The position numbers and the translations under genes were made by a program. A model generated the notes under the pieces. It saw nothing but the letters and a program-made list of their open reading frames with translations. It was not told the origin of the DNA and did not search any database. Source: Trichococcus collinsii (GTDB lineage Bacteria > Bacillota > Bacilli > Lactobacillales > Aerococcaceae). From it: 64,000 nucleotides of DNA. Shown piece after piece: positions 28,709 through 40,456 of the stretch; the first letter of the stretch is position 1; every line of letters starts with the position of its first letter. The stretch covers positions 1 through 64,000 of the forward strand of contig NZ_FNQH01000002.1 of assembly GCF_900107505.1 (NCBI RefSeq). The letters are read 5' to 3'.

Positions 28709-30229
28709 CTACTCGACATGCGGAATAAAGATGCCTGCGAATGCACTCAGGGCTTCATCTAAGTCTTCTGCAGGTGGCAAGTCTTTTGTCTCCGAAATGA
28801 TGGAGAACAGATTTGGATAGGACATTTTGACGAATTTGAAGAGTTCAGACTCATATCGTTCGATGTCCTGGACCGGAATGGAATCAATATATCCATGCGT
28901 TAATGCATAAAGAATGAGAACTTGTTTTTCGACATCCAAAGTCTTGTGCAAGTCCTGCTTCAGTATTTCCACGGTTCTGCGGCCGCGACTAAGGCGTTTC
29001 TGTGTGGAAACATCCAAGTCCGAACCGAACTGAGTGAATGCTTCCAGTTCACGATAGCTGGCCAAATCGATACGCAGCGTACCGGATACTTTTTTCATTG
29101 CTTTGATTTGAGCAGATCCGCCGACACGGGAAACGGACAGACCGGCAGATAGAGCTGGACGGATTCCCGAGAAGAAGAGATCGCTTTCCAGAAAAATCTG
29201 ACCATCCGTGATGGAGATGACGTTCGTCGGAATATATGCGGAGATATCCCCAGCTTGCGTTTCAACGATTGGTAGGGAGGTTATGGAACCGCCGCCCAAT
29301 TCATCATTCAATTTTGCTGAGCGTTCCAACAGACGGGAGTGCAAGTAGAAGACATCCCCAGGGTACGCTTCACGACCTGGCGGACGACGCAACAGCAAGG
29401 ACATTTCACGGTAAGCAGCCGCCTGTTTAGAAAGATCATCATAAACGATAAGGACATGTTTGCCTTTGTGCATGAACTCTTCTGCCATCGCTGTAGCAGC
29501 GTAAGGCGCGATATAGAGCATCGGCGCGGATTGCGAAGCACTAGCAGTCACGACAATCGTATAATCCATTGCATGATATTTCTTCAACGTTTCCGTCATA
29601 TTACGAACTGTCGATTCTTTTTGTCCGATTGCGACGTAGATGCAGATAACATCTTTTCCGCGCTGGTTGATGATAGTATCGATCGCAATGCTTGTTTTCC
29701 CGGTTTTGCGGTCACCAATGATCAACTCCCGTTGGCCTCGACCAATCGGCACCAAAGCATCCAATGCTTTTAGGCCAGTCTGAAGAGGTTCTCTGACGGA
29801 TTGATGATCCATAACGCCCGGCGCTGTATTTTCAACCGGTCTTGTGCCCGTCGTTTCTATGCTGCCTAAACCGTCCACTGGGCTGCCTAAAGCATCCACA
29901 ACACGCCCGATCAAAGCATCTCCGACCGGAACTTCCATGATTTTGCCTGTACGTTTGACGATATCGCCCTCATGGATATTTTCATAAGCTCCAAAAATGA
30001 TGATACCGACATCGTTCATCTCCAGGTTTTGGGCCATGCCGATGGAACCGTTGGAGAACTCCAACAATTCACCGGACATAACGTTCTCCAACCCTTTTGC
30101 GCGTGCGATTCCGTCACCTATGTAAGTAAGTTTTCCAATTTCTTCAAACTCTGATACAGATTGAAAAGTGTTGATCCTATTTTTGATCAATGAACTCAAA
30201 TCTTCGTTTTCAGTAGCCACATTATTCAC
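28709..30229 (-). CDS. atpA: ATP synthase alpha subunit (F1)
   Basis: Non-catalytic nucleotide-binding subunit. 506 residues. Walker A in [19 protein letters not shown] (the usual GDRQTGKT has Lys for Gln here), followed by [49 protein letters not shown], and the C-terminal [13 protein letters not shown]. The family start [11 protein letters not shown]...[22 protein letters not shown] is present. Third-largest gene of the operon, between atpH and atpG. Confidence 0.98.
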   Translation of the reverse strand: MNNVATENEDLSSLIKNRINTFQSVSEFEEIGKLTYIGDGIARAKGLENVMSGELLEFSNGSIGMAQNLEMNDVGIIIFGAYENIHEGDIVKRTGKIMEVPVGDALIGRVVDALGSPVDGLGSIETTGTRPVENTAPGVMDHQSVREPLQTGLKALDALVPIGRGQRELIIGDRKTGKTSIAIDTIINQRGKDVICIYVAIGQKESTVRNMTETLKKYHAMDYTIVVTASASQSAPMLYIAPYAATAMAEEFMHKGKHVLIVYDDLSKQAAAYREMSLLLRRPPGREAYPGDVFYLHSRLLERSAKLNDELGGGSITSLPIVETQAGDISAYIPTNVISITDGQIFLESDLFFSGIRPALSAGLSVSRVGGSAQIKAMKKVSGTLRIDLASYRELEAFTQFGSDLDVSTQKRLSRGRRTVEILKQDLHKTLDVEKQVLILYALTHGYIDSIPVQDIERYESELFKFVKMSYPNLFSIISETKDLPPAEDLDEALSAFAGIFIPHVE

Positions 30230-30242
30230 CTCTTCAACCCTA

Positions 30243-30770
30243 TTAATCTTTCAGGATATGTCTCTTCATTTCTTTCAACTTCGTAACGATGGTATTGTCG
30301 AAATAGTGGTTTTCCGACTCCAACCGGACGCCGCCCATAACCGTGGGATCGACCACTTCAGTCACAAAGAAGGTCGCTTCGCCAATTCTTTTTTCCATTT
30401 TGTCCATGATGCGTTTTTTTTGTTCCGCCGTTAAAGGAACCGCAGAAATTAATTTCATATTCACGAACTCTTTTTTATTCTCATACAGCGCATTGAACGC
30501 ATTGATGGAAGCCAAGATACCTTCGTTATCAAGATTATCTTGGAGTCCCTCGAGAAACTGAAGCGTCTCGGGAGCGAGATACTTCACAGCCAAATCAAGA
30601 TTTGGCTTCTCGCCCGCAACTGCATCTGCATGATTGAAGGCATCCTTTAACTGCGATAGATCGAGATAGAGTCTATCCGCAGTCTTCGAATCTGTCAGGC
30701 GGTTATAGTAGGCTTGCACATAGGCTTCTACAGTAGCGATTGCTTTACCGTCCCTATCCATATCAATCAT
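30243..30770 (-). CDS. atpH: ATP synthase delta subunit (F1 peripheral stalk)
   Basis: Links F1 to the b-subunit stalk. 175 residues. An N-terminal helical domain ([32 protein letters not shown]) is followed by the OSCP/delta signature region ending [35 protein letters not shown]. The N-terminus is more divergent than in most relatives. ATG at 30770 overlaps the atpF end by 8 nt. The longer alternative at 30782 has no better ribosome site. Confidence 0.92.
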   Translation of the reverse strand: MIDMDRDGKAIATVEAYVQAYYNRLTDSKTADRLYLDLSQLKDAFNHADAVAGEKPNLDLAVKYLAPETLQFLEGLQDNLDNEGILASINAFNALYENKKEFVNMKLISAVPLTAEQKKRIMDKMEKRIGEATFFVTEVVDPTVMGGVRLESENHYFDNTIVTKLKEMKRHILKD

Positions 30771-31266
30771 CCAGCCCTTCAATGAAAGCCTCGATCAAAG
30801 TTTGTTGTTCTGCTTGATTGATCTCTTTGCCAAGGATTTTCTCAGCGATTTCCAATGATATGACTCCGATTTCGGCGCGTAATCCTTCAAGAGCTTGTTT
30901 TCTTTCGAGTTCAAGCTCTTTTTGGGTCACTAGTTTGATTCGTAATGCATCTTCTTTTGCTTCTTTGATGATGCTCTTTTGTATCTCATTGCCTTCTGCT
31001 TGAGCTCTGTTTAAAATATCGCTCGCTGTTGTTCTGACTTCTATCAACTGCGCATCGACTTCCGCGTGTTTCTTCTCAGCATTCTCGCGCGCTGTTGCTG
31101 CTTTATCAATATTTGCGTGTATCATTTCTTCCCGATCCGTTAAGATCTTCATCAAAGGCTTCCATGCGAATTTTTTGATAAGAGCCATCAATATCAGAAA
31201 TGACAACAGCGTGACAATCGTATCACCTAATGCGGTAATCTCTCCCAATACGAGATTGGCTGTCAT
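30763..31266 (-). CDS. atpF: ATP synthase b subunit (Fo)
   Basis: Peripheral stalk. 167 residues: one N-terminal membrane helix (ALGDTIVTLLSFLILMALIKKFAWKPLMKIL) and a long charged coiled coil (DREEMIHANIDKAATARENAEKKHAEVDAQLIE...). ATG at 31266 (MTANLVLGE) is 6 nt after AGGAGGG. An ATG two codons upstream touches that site. Overlaps atpH. Confidence 0.95.
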   Translation of the reverse strand: MTANLVLGEITALGDTIVTLLSFLILMALIKKFAWKPLMKILTDREEMIHANIDKAATARENAEKKHAEVDAQLIEVRTTASDILNRAQAEGNEIQKSIIKEAKEDALRIKLVTQKELELERKQALEGLRAEIGVISLEIAEKILGKEINQAEQQTLIEAFIEGLDD

Positions 31267-31305
31267 TCTCATCCCTCCTGTAGTTATCGGTCTTGCTGGT
31301 CCCTA

Positions 31306-32311
<1,006 letters not shown>

Positions 32312-32474
32312 TCAATACAAATAAAAAAACAGCTATGCCAAACCTAGTCCACGCTACACTATTTTTAAAAGACATTCGTAAAAGTAGACAACTAATTCAG
32401 CTGGACCTCCCATACTCTAGTCACAATAAGTGGCTATTTCATAAGTTTCTTTGCACATCTGTTCAACATCGCTA

Positions 32475-32503
32475 ATCATAACACCAACTTTATCGAAATT
32501 CAA
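32475..32503 (-). promoter_or_regulatory. Predicted promoter of the ATP synthase operon
   Basis: TTGAAT, a 17-nt spacer and TATGAT on the minus strand, giving a leader of about 170 nt before atpB. The 590-bp gap up to upp holds this promoter, an inverted repeat (32537-32559), the upp terminator, and otherwise AT-rich sequence. GGGAGG at 32406-32411 looks like a ribosome site with no reading frame after it. Confidence 0.55.
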
Positions 32504-32536
32504 AGCAAATATACGGATTATAAGGATATTTCCGAC

Positions 32537-32559
32537 CTTTTCATGAAAATGATGAAAAG
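32537..32559. promoter_or_regulatory. Inverted repeat upstream of the atp promoter
   Basis: CTTTTCAT-N7-ATGAAAAG, a perfect 8-bp inverted repeat centred about 45 bp upstream of the -35 element. The position suits an activator or repressor site; no regulator is recognised. Confidence 0.35.
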
Positions 32560-32747
32560 ATACCGCCTTCATAATCAAAGATACTCAATACATAAATATA
32601 CTTATAGGATTATGAAAATCCGAAGGTTGACTAAAAAGTGTTTCGAACTGGGGAAATAAAAGCAAATTTATTGTCTTTCATGCTACCCTCCAAACTGTTC
32701 GGCACTGTAACCTTAAGCGATTGAAGTATAACTAACTTAACTTGCAC

Positions 32748-32790
32748 AAAAAAAACTGAGCCAGAAATACCCATAGGATTTCTGGCTCAG
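32748..32790 (-). terminator. upp terminator
   Basis: CTGAGCCAGAAAT pairs perfectly with ATTTCTGGCTCAG around a 9-nt loop and is followed on the minus strand by eight T. Confidence 0.92.
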
Positions 32791-32898
32791 CCCATCATTT
32801 TCACTTTTCAAGATTATGTAAATTGGAAGACCGTTCTCATGATAATATTGACTGTTTGACAATTATGGACACAATTGCCTCAATGCCGTTTTGAACGC

Positions 32899-33534
32899 TT
32901 ATTTTGTGCCGAACAGTCGGTCACCAGCGTCACCTAACCCAGGCAGGATGTAGCTGTTTTCGTCCAATCTTTCATCCAAAGAAGCTGCATAGATATCCAC
33001 ATCAGGATAAGCAGCGTGCAAAGCTTCTACTCCTTCAGGTGCTGCCACAAGGCAAATGAATTTCATGGATGATGGTGAAGCGCCTCTCTTTTCCAATGCT
33101 TCGATAGCTGCGATAGCTGATCCGCCTGTTGCCAACATTGGGTCAACGATGAACAATTGACGTTCTTGGATGTCTGTCGGTAATTTAACGAAATACTCGA
33201 CAGGTTCCAATGTTTCGTGATCACGGTACATGCCGATATGGCCAACTTTTGCAGCTGGCAACATCGCTAAGAAACCATCGACCATCCCTAACCCTGCACG
33301 CAAGATCGGAATGATGGCAACCTTTTTACCGGACAATGTTTTTTGAGTCGTTTTCACCAATGGCGTTTCGATCTCGATGTCTTCCAAAGGCATGTCCCTT
33401 GTTACTTCATAAGCCATCAACATGGCGATTTCGCTTACTACTTCACGAAATACTTTTGTTCCACACTCTTTCTCGCGGATGATTGTTAATTTGTGTTGAA
33501 TCAACGGGTGATTCATTACATGGAATTCTCCCAT
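32899..33534 (-). CDS. upp: Uracil phosphoribosyltransferase
   Basis: Salvages uracil with PRPP to UMP. 211 residues. Signatures: [22 protein letters not shown] near the start, [25 protein letters not shown], the PRPP loop [18 protein letters not shown] near residue 130, and [14 protein letters not shown] at the C-terminus. ATG at 33534 gives the typical MGxFHVMNHP start; a TTG 11 codons upstream would add a basic segment not seen in relatives. Its place between glyA and atp matches Bacillus. Confidence 0.95.
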   Translation of the reverse strand: MGEFHVMNHPLIQHKLTIIREKECGTKVFREVVSEIAMLMAYEVTRDMPLEDIEIETPLVKTTQKTLSGKKVAIIPILRAGLGMVDGFLAMLPAAKVGHIGMYRDHETLEPVEYFVKLPTDIQERQLFIVDPMLATGGSAIAAIEALEKRGASPSSMKFICLVAAPEGVEALHAAYPDVDIYAASLDERLDENSYILPGLGDAGDRLFGTK

Positions 33535-33623
33535 ATACTTTTGCCCCACTTTCCTATTTTTGCTCAACCTATTGTAATTGAAAATCGCTACAAATACCAG
33601 AAATAAAACAATGAGAAAACAGC

Positions 33624-33662
33624 AAAAGAGCTGACTCGTTGTGTGAGACAGCTCTTTTGCAA
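33624..33662 (-). terminator. glyA terminator
   Basis: GCAAAAGAGCTG pairs with CAGCTCTTTTGC (12 bp, perfect) around a 15-nt loop; TGTTTTC follows on the minus strand. It lies directly after the glyA stop. Confidence 0.8.
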
Positions 33663-33667
33663 TCTAT

Positions 33668-34906
33668 TTAAGCTTCAGTAGCAGCTAATTTTTTGTGCAA
33701 TGGGAAAGCTTTTGTGATGGCATGGATTGCCGCGCGGACTTCATCCAATTTCGCTTCATCTGTGTGGTTTTGGATAGTTTCCACGATCAATTCAGCAACC
33801 TTGCGTGCTTCCGCTTCCTTCAAGCCTCTAGTTGTGATGGCAGGTGTGCCGATACGGATGCCGCTGGCTTTATTTGCGCCAAGCGTTTCAAAAGGAATCG
33901 TATTTTTATTGACAGTGATTTCAACGGTATCCAACAGTTTTTCTACTTGTTTTCCGTTCAAACCGCTGCTTGTAACATCCAACAGCAATAAGTGATTGTC
34001 TGTTCCGCCACTGATGACGCGCAAGTCGGATGCATTGAAAACATCAGCCATTGCTTGAGCATTTTTGATTACTTGTCCGATATATTCAGTGTACTCCGGT
34101 GTTGCAACTTCAAAGAATGATACAGCTTTAGCAGCGATGACGTGCTCTAAAGGACCGCCTTGGATTCCTGGGAACACAGCGCTGTTCAACTTTTTGCCGA
34201 ATTCTTCTTTGGCTAAAATGACGCCGCCGCGCGGGCCGCGAAGTGTTTTATGTGTAGTCGTAGTTACGATGTGGGCGTATTCAACCGGATTTTGGTGATA
34301 TCCAGTTGCGCATAGTCCTGCGATATGAGCCATGTCCACCATCAAATAAGCACCGACTTCATCAGCGATTTCTCTAAAACGTTTGAAATCGATTGCGCGT
34401 GGGTAAGCGCTGGCGCCGGCAACAATCAATTTTGGTTGTTCTTTCAAAGCAATCTCTCTGACTTTATCATAGTTGATCGTTTCGGAATCTTTTTCTACAC
34501 CGTAAGCCACGAACTCATAAGTCTGGCCGCTGAAATTCACGGATGCGCCATGGGTCAAATGTCCCCCATGACTCAAGTCCATTCCCAAAATTTTATCGCC
34601 GGGTTGAACCAAAACACGATAAGCAGCCATATTCGCTTGTGAACCGGAATGTGGTTGTACATTGGCATATTCCGCACCGAAGATTGCTTTGATGCGATCG
34701 ATCGCCAAGTTTTCGATGATATCGATAAATTCACAACCACCATAGTAACGACGACCAGGGTAGCCTTCAGCATATTTATTGGTCAAGATGCTGCCTTGCG
34801 CTCTCATAACATCTTCAGATACAAAGTTTTCGGAAGCAATCAGCTCGATTCCGTTCTCTTGTCTTTCGCGTTCTTTTTCAATTGCTGCAAATAATTCTTT
34901 ATCCAT
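33668..34906 (-). CDS. glyA: Serine hydroxymethyltransferase
   Basis: Converts serine and tetrahydrofolate to glycine and methylene-tetrahydrofolate. 412 residues. Start [27 protein letters not shown], the PLP Lys in [19 protein letters not shown] near residue 226, and [29 protein letters not shown] after it. GGAAGGG precedes the ATG. Supplies one-carbon units for purine and thymidylate synthesis and uses serine made by serCA. Confidence 0.98.
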   Translation of the reverse strand: MDKELFAAIEKERERQENGIELIASENFVSEDVMRAQGSILTNKYAEGYPGRRYYGGCEFIDIIENLAIDRIKAIFGAEYANVQPHSGSQANMAAYRVLVQPGDKILGMDLSHGGHLTHGASVNFSGQTYEFVAYGVEKDSETINYDKVREIALKEQPKLIVAGASAYPRAIDFKRFREIADEVGAYLMVDMAHIAGLCATGYHQNPVEYAHIVTTTTHKTLRGPRGGVILAKEEFGKKLNSAVFPGIQGGPLEHVIAAKAVSFFEVATPEYTEYIGQVIKNAQAMADVFNASDLRVISGGTDNHLLLLDVTSSGLNGKQVEKLLDTVEITVNKNTIPFETLGANKASGIRIGTPAITTRGLKEAEARKVAELIVETIQNHTDEAKLDEVRAAIHAITKAFPLHKKLAATEA

Positions 34907-35055
34907 GTTTGCACCCTTCCATCACATTATTCCAAAATTTTAAATATATAAAAAATGTAAGTTGAGTATAGCATAAATTTTCAGAAATAAAACATATAAG
35001 CTCCTGAATTTGAATGATTTGTGTAAAAAGTAAGCTAAAGACGGATATTAGGCGA

Positions 35056-36084
35056 TTATTCCGCGTTTTTTTTCGGGTATTTTGAAGAAGCCGCTTTTTC
35101 CAAACGATTCATGAATGCCTTCCCGAGGCCGGCAAGGTCATAAGCTTCCGCCAAAATTACATCGACCGGCTGTTCGTCGAGATAACGCAATCCAGCATAT
35201 AGACGCTGCGATGCAGCTGCCACATCATTCTTCAATCCCAATGAATAGATAGCCACCGCTGCATCCTTATGAATATCCAGTTGTTCTTCCGATGCCAGAA
35301 TGCCGATTCGCTTGCCTTCGCCGCGATACGCTTCAATGATGGCTACCCAATCAGCGGGCGTTCCATCAATCAGGATGACCGGTTGCGCGGGAGCATAATG
35401 TTGGTACTTCATCCCTGGTGCTTTCGGAGCATCTGCTTCATTTGTTGATTGCGCACTGCCTGCCAGTTTGCCGATGATCGGTTCCAGCTGCACTTCCGTG
35501 ATGGCCCCCGGGCGCAAAATGACAGGGCCAGTAGCATTAGTTAAATCAAGTACAGTTGATTCCAAACCGATCTGCGTCTCCCCTCCATCAAGGATGCCCG
35601 CAATTTTTCCCGAAAGATCGTGCATCACGTGTTGGGCTGTCGTTGGGCTCGGTTTGCCTGATGTATTCGCACTAGGCCCTACCAAAGGAAAGCCGGTTTT
35701 TTTGATCAATTCCAGCGTTTGTTCTTGAGCGGGCATGCGCAACGCGACAGTTTTGTGGCCTGCAGTGACGGTAGGTGCAAAAACCCCTTCTTTCATAGGG
35801 AAAATCAAAGTCAACGGACCCGGCCAAAAGGCCTCCATCAAGGCTTCTGCTTGGGGCGGCACAAAGGCTACATATTGCGCAATCTCCCGATCCGCAACAT
35901 GAACAATCAACGGATTATCGCTAGGTCTTCCTTTTACTTTATATACATTTTTTACGGCTTCATCATTTGATGCGATAGCGCCCAAGCCATAGACAGTCTC
36001 TGTTGGGAAGGCGATCAATTGTCCGGTTCTCAGCAATTCGGCTGCCTCATCTATTGTTGCTGTTTCGTATATTTTTGTTTCCAT
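35056..36084 (-). CDS. Threonylcarbamoyl-AMP synthase (Sua5/YwlC type)
   Basis: Makes threonylcarbamoyl-AMP from threonine, bicarbonate and ATP for the t6A modification of tRNAs that read ANN codons. 342 residues: an N-terminal YrdC domain (about 1-200, QLIAFPTETVYGLGAIAS, KGRPSDNPLIVHV, VGPSANTSGKPSPT) and a C-terminal Sua5 domain (about 215-335, HYAPAQPVILIDG), so the long two-domain form. AGAAAGGAG precedes the ATG. Downstream of prmC with a 115-bp gap that holds the palindrome GGGCAATTGCCC and a T-run, perhaps a weak terminator. Confidence 0.93.
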   Translation of the reverse strand: METKIYETATIDEAAELLRTGQLIAFPTETVYGLGAIASNDEAVKNVYKVKGRPSDNPLIVHVADREIAQYVAFVPPQAEALMEAFWPGPLTLIFPMKEGVFAPTVTAGHKTVALRMPAQEQTLELIKKTGFPLVGPSANTSGKPSPTTAQHVMHDLSGKIAGILDGGETQIGLESTVLDLTNATGPVILRPGAITEVQLEPIIGKLAGSAQSTNEADAPKAPGMKYQHYAPAQPVILIDGTPADWVAIIEAYRGEGKRIGILASEEQLDIHKDAAVAIYSLGLKNDVAAASQRLYAGLRYLDEQPVDVILAEAYDLAGLGKAFMNRLEKAASSKYPKKNAE

Positions 36085-36199
36085 AATAAATGCTCCTTTC
36101 TTTATGGTTTAGCACTCAGCGCCGTCGGTCAGGTAAAAAAATAGCCGGGGCAATTGCCCGCAGCCAGTTTTTGCCCATGGATAACAGGCAACTCTTTTC

Positions 36200-37048
36200 T
36201 TATTTGACTATGAGCATGCGATCGAGGCCGGACAGATCTTTTTCGATCATGACCGTTTTATCCGGGAAAGCTTTTTTGTAGAGTTCCAATAATTTTTCGC
36301 CTTGGCTGAACCCGATTTCCATGAACAGACATCCGTCCGTTTTCAAGTGGAACGGCAGCGTGAAGGCCATCTTTTGGTATAGGTCCAACCCGTCGTGGTC
36401 GGCGAACAAAGCCGAATGCGGTTCGTACTCCAAAACGGAGCGGTCCATCAAACCGATCTCATCTTCGCTGATGTAAGGCGGATTGCTGAGAATGCAGTCG
36501 AACGTCTCCAACTGTACGGGTTCCAGCAGATCCCCTTGCAGGAAACGGATGTCGGCATCCAGTTGCTCCGCGTTCTCTTTCGCAACGGCCAAAGCTTCTT
36601 CAGAAATGTCGGTAGCTGTCACATCATCCTGCGGACGTTCCTTTTTCATCGCAATGGCAATGGCGCCGGACCCTGTCCCGATATCGAGGACCTTTTGCGG
36701 CCCTTTCCCTTCCAAGCATTTTAGCGCCCGTTGCACGAGCTCTTCGGTTTCCGGCCGCGGAATCAAGGTAGCTTCCGTGACTTTCAAGGGATAGCCATAG
36801 AACCATTCGACGCCTACGATGTACTGGATCGGTTTGCCCGCGACATACTCATTTATGTCGCTGAAATACTGCTTGTATTCCTGCTCCATTATTGGCTCGG
36901 AAAAACGCATCAACAGATCCGTTTTCGTCCAACCCAGGCGATCCAAAAGCAGCCTTTCAGCAGCCAACGGACTTTTCTCGTTTTGTTCCAAAAAAAGCGC
37001 GCCGTTCTGTAATGCTTGCTGGTAAGTGAGCTCCTTAGATTGACCCAT
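36200..37048 (-). CDS. prmC: Peptide chain release factor N5-glutamine methyltransferase
   Basis: Methylates the Gln of the GGQ motif in release factors. 282 residues: N-terminal helical domain, S-adenosylmethionine motif [16 protein letters not shown] near residue 117, and the catalytic NPPY in [17 protein letters not shown] near 187. Overlaps the end of its substrate gene prfA by 14 bp, the usual coupling. Confidence 0.95.
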   Translation of the reverse strand: MGQSKELTYQQALQNGALFLEQNEKSPLAAERLLLDRLGWTKTDLLMRFSEPIMEQEYKQYFSDINEYVAGKPIQYIVGVEWFYGYPLKVTEATLIPRPETEELVQRALKCLEGKGPQKVLDIGTGSGAIAIAMKKERPQDDVTATDISEEALAVAKENAEQLDADIRFLQGDLLEPVQLETFDCILSNPPYISEDEIGLMDRSVLEYEPHSALFADHDGLDLYQKMAFTLPFHLKTDGCLFMEIGFSQGEKLLELYKKAFPDKTVMIEKDLSGLDRMLIVK

Positions 37049-38114
37049 TGTTTAAGGACTCCAATTTTTGCGTTTGATCTGCCATGATCAACGCATCGAT
37101 GACTTCATCCAATTTTCCGCTCAAAATCGTATCCAACTTTTGCAGGGTCAAGCCGATACGGTGATCCGTAACACGGTTTTGCGGGAAGTTGTAGGTGCGG
37201 ATCCGTTCGGAACGATCGCCTGTACCGATTGCGGATTTACGCGTCGCATCGTATTCTGATTGTGCATCTGAAGAGATTTTGTCGTATACACGCGTGCGCA
37301 AAATTTTCATCGCTTTCTCGCGGTTTTTGATCTGGGAACGCTCATCCTGCATCGCAACGGCGATTCCGGTCGGTAAGTGGGTCAACCGGACCGCTGATGC
37401 CGTCTTGTTGACGTGCTGTCCGCCGGCACCGCTGGCATGATAGATGTCTGTACGGATGTCTTTGTCTTCGATGTTCAACTCGACCTCTTCCGCTTCAGGC
37501 AAGACGACAACGGTGGCTGTGGAGGTATGCACACGCCCTTGTGATTCTGTTTCCGGGACACGTTGGACACGGTGGGCGCCGCTCTCATATTTCAGTTTGG
37601 AGTAGGCACCGTTTCCGCTGATCATAAGGATGATCTCTTTGTAGCCACCGATGCCGGTAATGTTCGCATCCATGACCTCAACACGCCAACCTTGGTTTTC
37701 AGCGAATTTACTGTACATCCCAAACAGCTTTCCGGCGAATAAAGCAGCTTCATCTCCGCCGGCAGCCCCGCGGATCTCCATGATGATGTTTTTGTCATCG
37801 TTCGGATCGGTAGGGAGCAATAAAACTCTGATGCGCTCTTCAAGCTCGGTCTTCTCCTTCTTTAAGTCGCTCAATTCCTCTTTAGCCATAACAGCCATGT
37901 CATCATCCAAATTTTCTGACAACATTTCTTCTGTGTCGGCGATTTCTCCTTCGACCTCTTTATAACGATTGAAGGTCGCGACTTTCTCGCGCAGCCCTGC
38001 TTCTTCTTTGGTCAATCCCAAGAACCGTTTTGTGTCAGCCTGGACTTCCGGATCACTTAATAATTCGGAAAGCTCTTCATAACGGATAATGAATGCATCT
38101 AATTGATCATACAT
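37035..38114 (-). CDS. prfA: Peptide chain release factor 1
   Basis: Releases proteins at UAA and UAG codons. 359 residues. The catalytic GGQ lies in [21 protein letters not shown] near residue 232, and the codon-recognition region of domain 2 precedes it, with [21 protein letters not shown] close by. The GGQ Gln is the target of PrmC, encoded next. No frameshift signal, as expected for RF1. Confidence 0.97.
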   Translation of the reverse strand: MYDQLDAFIIRYEELSELLSDPEVQADTKRFLGLTKEEAGLREKVATFNRYKEVEGEIADTEEMLSENLDDDMAVMAKEELSDLKKEKTELEERIRVLLLPTDPNDDKNIIMEIRGAAGGDEAALFAGKLFGMYSKFAENQGWRVEVMDANITGIGGYKEIILMISGNGAYSKLKYESGAHRVQRVPETESQGRVHTSTATVVVLPEAEEVELNIEDKDIRTDIYHASGAGGQHVNKTASAVRLTHLPTGIAVAMQDERSQIKNREKAMKILRTRVYDKISSDAQSEYDATRKSAIGTGDRSERIRTYNFPQNRVTDHRIGLTLQKLDTILSGKLDEVIDALIMADQTQKLESLNNGSI

Positions 38115-38147
38115 AACTATTTCAAACTCCTCTTTTTTTGTTTCTGA

Positions 38148-38729
38148 TTATCTGTTCTTGGCTAATGGCGGGTGGTGGTAATGGTTACGGCAGACGGGAA
38201 GGTAGGATTCGTTTCCGCCAATCTGGATTTGTTCACCGGCATATACTGGTTTTCCGTCCACGACACGCATATTCATGATCGCTTTTTTATGACAGTACCA
38301 GCAGATGGTTTTAATTTCTTCTATCTTATCCGCATACAGCAACAGATATTTTGAGCCTTCGAACAATTCGTTCTGGAAATCATTCTTCAATCCGAATGCC
38401 ATCACGGGGATAGACAATTCGTCCACAATGCGTGCTAGTTGGATGACATGCGCTTTGGATAGGAATTGCGATTCATCTATCAAAATGCAGGCCGGCTTTT
38501 TCGTATTTTTGCTGACTTCCAAAAATACATCCGTGTCATTCGCAATCGGAGTGGCTTCGCGCTTCAATCCGATCCGACTCGAAACATAGCCTACGCCATC
38601 ACGGTCATCGATCGCGCTCGTAAAGATCATCACTGATTTGTTCTGCTCTTCATAATTGTAGGCAACCTTCAGGATCTCGATTGATTTCCCGCTGTTCATC
38701 GCCCCATATTTAAAAAATAACTGTGCCAT
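38148..38729 (-). CDS. tdk: Thymidine kinase
   Basis: Phosphorylates thymidine and deoxyuridine. 193 residues, the usual type II length. P-loop [21 protein letters not shown] near the start, Walker B and lid region [17 protein letters not shown] near residue 90, and zinc-binding Cys residues ([14 protein letters not shown] and the later VCRNH). I chose ATG at 38729, after GGAAAGGTGG; an upstream in-frame start at 38933 would add 68 residues of leader sequence. Followed by prfA after 33 bp. Confidence 0.95.
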   Translation of the reverse strand: MAQLFFKYGAMNSGKSIEILKVAYNYEEQNKSVMIFTSAIDDRDGVGYVSSRIGLKREATPIANDTDVFLEVSKNTKKPACILIDESQFLSKAHVIQLARIVDELSIPVMAFGLKNDFQNELFEGSKYLLLYADKIEEIKTICWYCHKKAIMNMRVVDGKPVYAGEQIQIGGNESYLPVCRNHYHHPPLAKNR

Positions 38730-38772
38730 TATGTCCACCTTTCCAACAGCGTCTTGCCTATTTTTCATAAAT

Positions 38773-38828
38773 CGGTCGGAATTTCCTGCAAAAAGAAAGG
38801 ATGCCCTTGTGTCATCCTGCTTCCGACC
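38773..38828. other. Nested stem-loop in the tdk upstream region
   Basis: GGTCGGAA (outer) pairs with TTCCGACC, enclosing AGGATG/CATCCT around a 9-nt loop. It lies 44-99 bp before the tdk start, in the 374-bp gap between the divergent tdk and murT genes. A plus-strand TATAAT at 38900 with a poor -35 may start murT transcription; nothing else is recognised in the gap. Confidence 0.45.
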
Positions 38829-39103
38829 CGCTATTATCTCACCTTCATCATTCCGCTCCAGCAAGGTTGGTGAATGATAAAAAAACTGAATAACATCCCG
38901 TATAATGATAGTAGGAAATGGCTGTAAAGTCAATAAAATTCACGCTCACCAGCTGTCATCCGGCAATCGGAACAACCTTTCCTGACACGATAAGGCATCT
39001 TAAAATATTAAATCCGGGCAAATTCTGCTATACTAACGCTATCGAAAAAAGCCTTGTTATATGCTATGATGGCAAGAGATACATAAGTAAGGAGCGAATT
39101 TAT

Positions 39104-40456
39104 TTGACTATCCGCGGTTCACTAGCAATCAATATCGGCAAAATCGCCCAGTGGGGTCTTCAAACATTTACCAAAGGCGGAACCAGTCTCCCCGGCAAAC
39201 TGGCCGTGAAATTGGATCCCGACGTATTGCAACATCTTTCTGAAAATTTTGATGTCGTCATCATCACCGGCACAAACGGCAAGACGCTGACGACATCGTT
39301 GACTTATCATGTCCTGCAACAAAAATTCCCGCATATTTTGACGAATCCGACCGGCGCAAACATGGAGCAAGGCATCATCTCTTCATTCCTGGAAGGCTAT
39401 TCACGTAAAGTAAAAAAGGAAAGAGCCTTTGCTGTTCTTGAGGTCGATGAAGCCAGCCTCGTTAAAGTGACGAAGTTCATTAAGCCAAAAGTCATCGTGA
39501 ACACGAATGTTTTCCGCGATCAGATGGATCGATTCGGCGAAATCTATACAATCTACCAAAAAATGGTCGATGGCGCTGCACTCGCACCGGATGCGGTTAT
39601 CCTGGCGAATGGGGACAGCCCAATTTTCAACTCCAAAGAGTTGGTCAACAAACAAATCTATTTCGGTTTCAATCACGAGCCGGATGGCGACACCTTGGCA
39701 CATTACAATACGGACGGCGTGCTGTGTCCGAAATGCCAGCACATTTTGCGCTATAAATTCAATACATACAGCAACCTTGGGAAATACTATTGTGCCCATT
39801 GTGATTTCAAACGTCCAGAATTGGCTTATGCGGTCACCAAAGTGGACAAATTAACTCACAAGAGTTCTTCCTTTGAAATCGATGGTCATCCGTTCCACAC
39901 GAATGTTGCCGGTCTCTACAACGTCTATAATGCCTTGGCTGCCTATTCCGTCGGCAAGCATTTCGGCTTGACCCCTGAAGAGATCCAAGCCGGCTTTTCA
40001 GCTGCCCAGCAAAAATTTGGTCGTCAAGAAACGATCACCGTCGACGACAAGGAAATCATCCTGAACCTCATCAAAAATCCGGTCGGTCTGAATCAGGTCA
40101 TCGACCTTCTGAATTATGAAGAGGAGCCATTCAGCGTCGTCTCGATCCTGAATGATCGCCCGGCAGACGGAACCGATGTCAGCTGGATCTGGGACGGAAA
40201 CTACGAGAAGTTTTTAGATTTTGATATCCCGAAAGTAACCGTCAGTGGCATCCGCCAAAAAGAGCTGACCTTACGTATGAAGGTTGCCGGCATTCCGGAA
40301 GAAAAGCTGGAAGTATTACCGGAAATCACTGATGTCATCAAAGCTTTCAAAAAGGCTCCTACAAAAAAAATCTATGTGATGGCAACTTACACCGCTGTGC
40401 TGCAACTCCGTAAAGAGCTAGCGAACCAAGGCTATATAGCGGAAAGGATGAAATAA
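39104..40456 (+). CDS. murT: Lipid II isoglutaminyl synthase, MurT subunit
   Basis: With GatD amidates the D-glutamate of lipid II to D-isoglutamine. 450 residues: Mur ligase central domain with ATP loop VVIITGTNGKTLTTSLTYH near residue 55, a four-Cys zinc ribbon (CPKCQHIL...YYCAHCDF) inserted near 205-230, and a C-terminal DUF1727 domain (VSILNDRPADGTDVSWIWD). I chose TTG at 39104 (MTIRGSLAINIGKIAQWG) with GGAG 9 nt upstream. A start at 38918 would add 62 residues unlike the family. gatD starts on the base after the stop codon. Confidence 0.93.
   Translation: MTIRGSLAINIGKIAQWGLQTFTKGGTSLPGKLAVKLDPDVLQHLSENFDVVIITGTNGKTLTTSLTYHVLQQKFPHILTNPTGANMEQGIISSFLEGYSRKVKKERAFAVLEVDEASLVKVTKFIKPKVIVNTNVFRDQMDRFGEIYTIYQKMVDGAALAPDAVILANGDSPIFNSKELVNKQIYFGFNHEPDGDTLAHYNTDGVLCPKCQHILRYKFNTYSNLGKYYCAHCDFKRPELAYAVTKVDKLTHKSSSFEIDGHPFHTNVAGLYNVYNALAAYSVGKHFGLTPEEIQAGFSAAQQKFGRQETITVDDKEIILNLIKNPVGLNQVIDLLNYEEEPFSVVSILNDRPADGTDVSWIWDGNYEKFLDFDIPKVTVSGIRQKELTLRMKVAGIPEEKLEVLPEITDVIKAFKKAPTKKIYVMATYTAVLQLRKELANQGYIAERMK

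Noticed and set aside
32418-32479. 20-codon frame in the atp leader (MISDVEQMCKETYEIATYCD)
   Set aside because: Its ATG lies within the predicted -10 element and no ribosome site precedes it, so it is unlikely to be translated from that promoter.
36140-36165. Palindrome GGGCAATTGCCC plus T-run between prmC and sua5 as a terminator
   Set aside because: The stem has only four base pairs beyond the AATT centre, and the flanking bases do not pair, so termination is doubtful.
38918-39103. In-frame 62-codon extension of murT from an upstream ATG
   Set aside because: No ribosome site, and the added residues do not resemble MurT. The TTG at 39104 has GGAG at proper distance and gives the family start.
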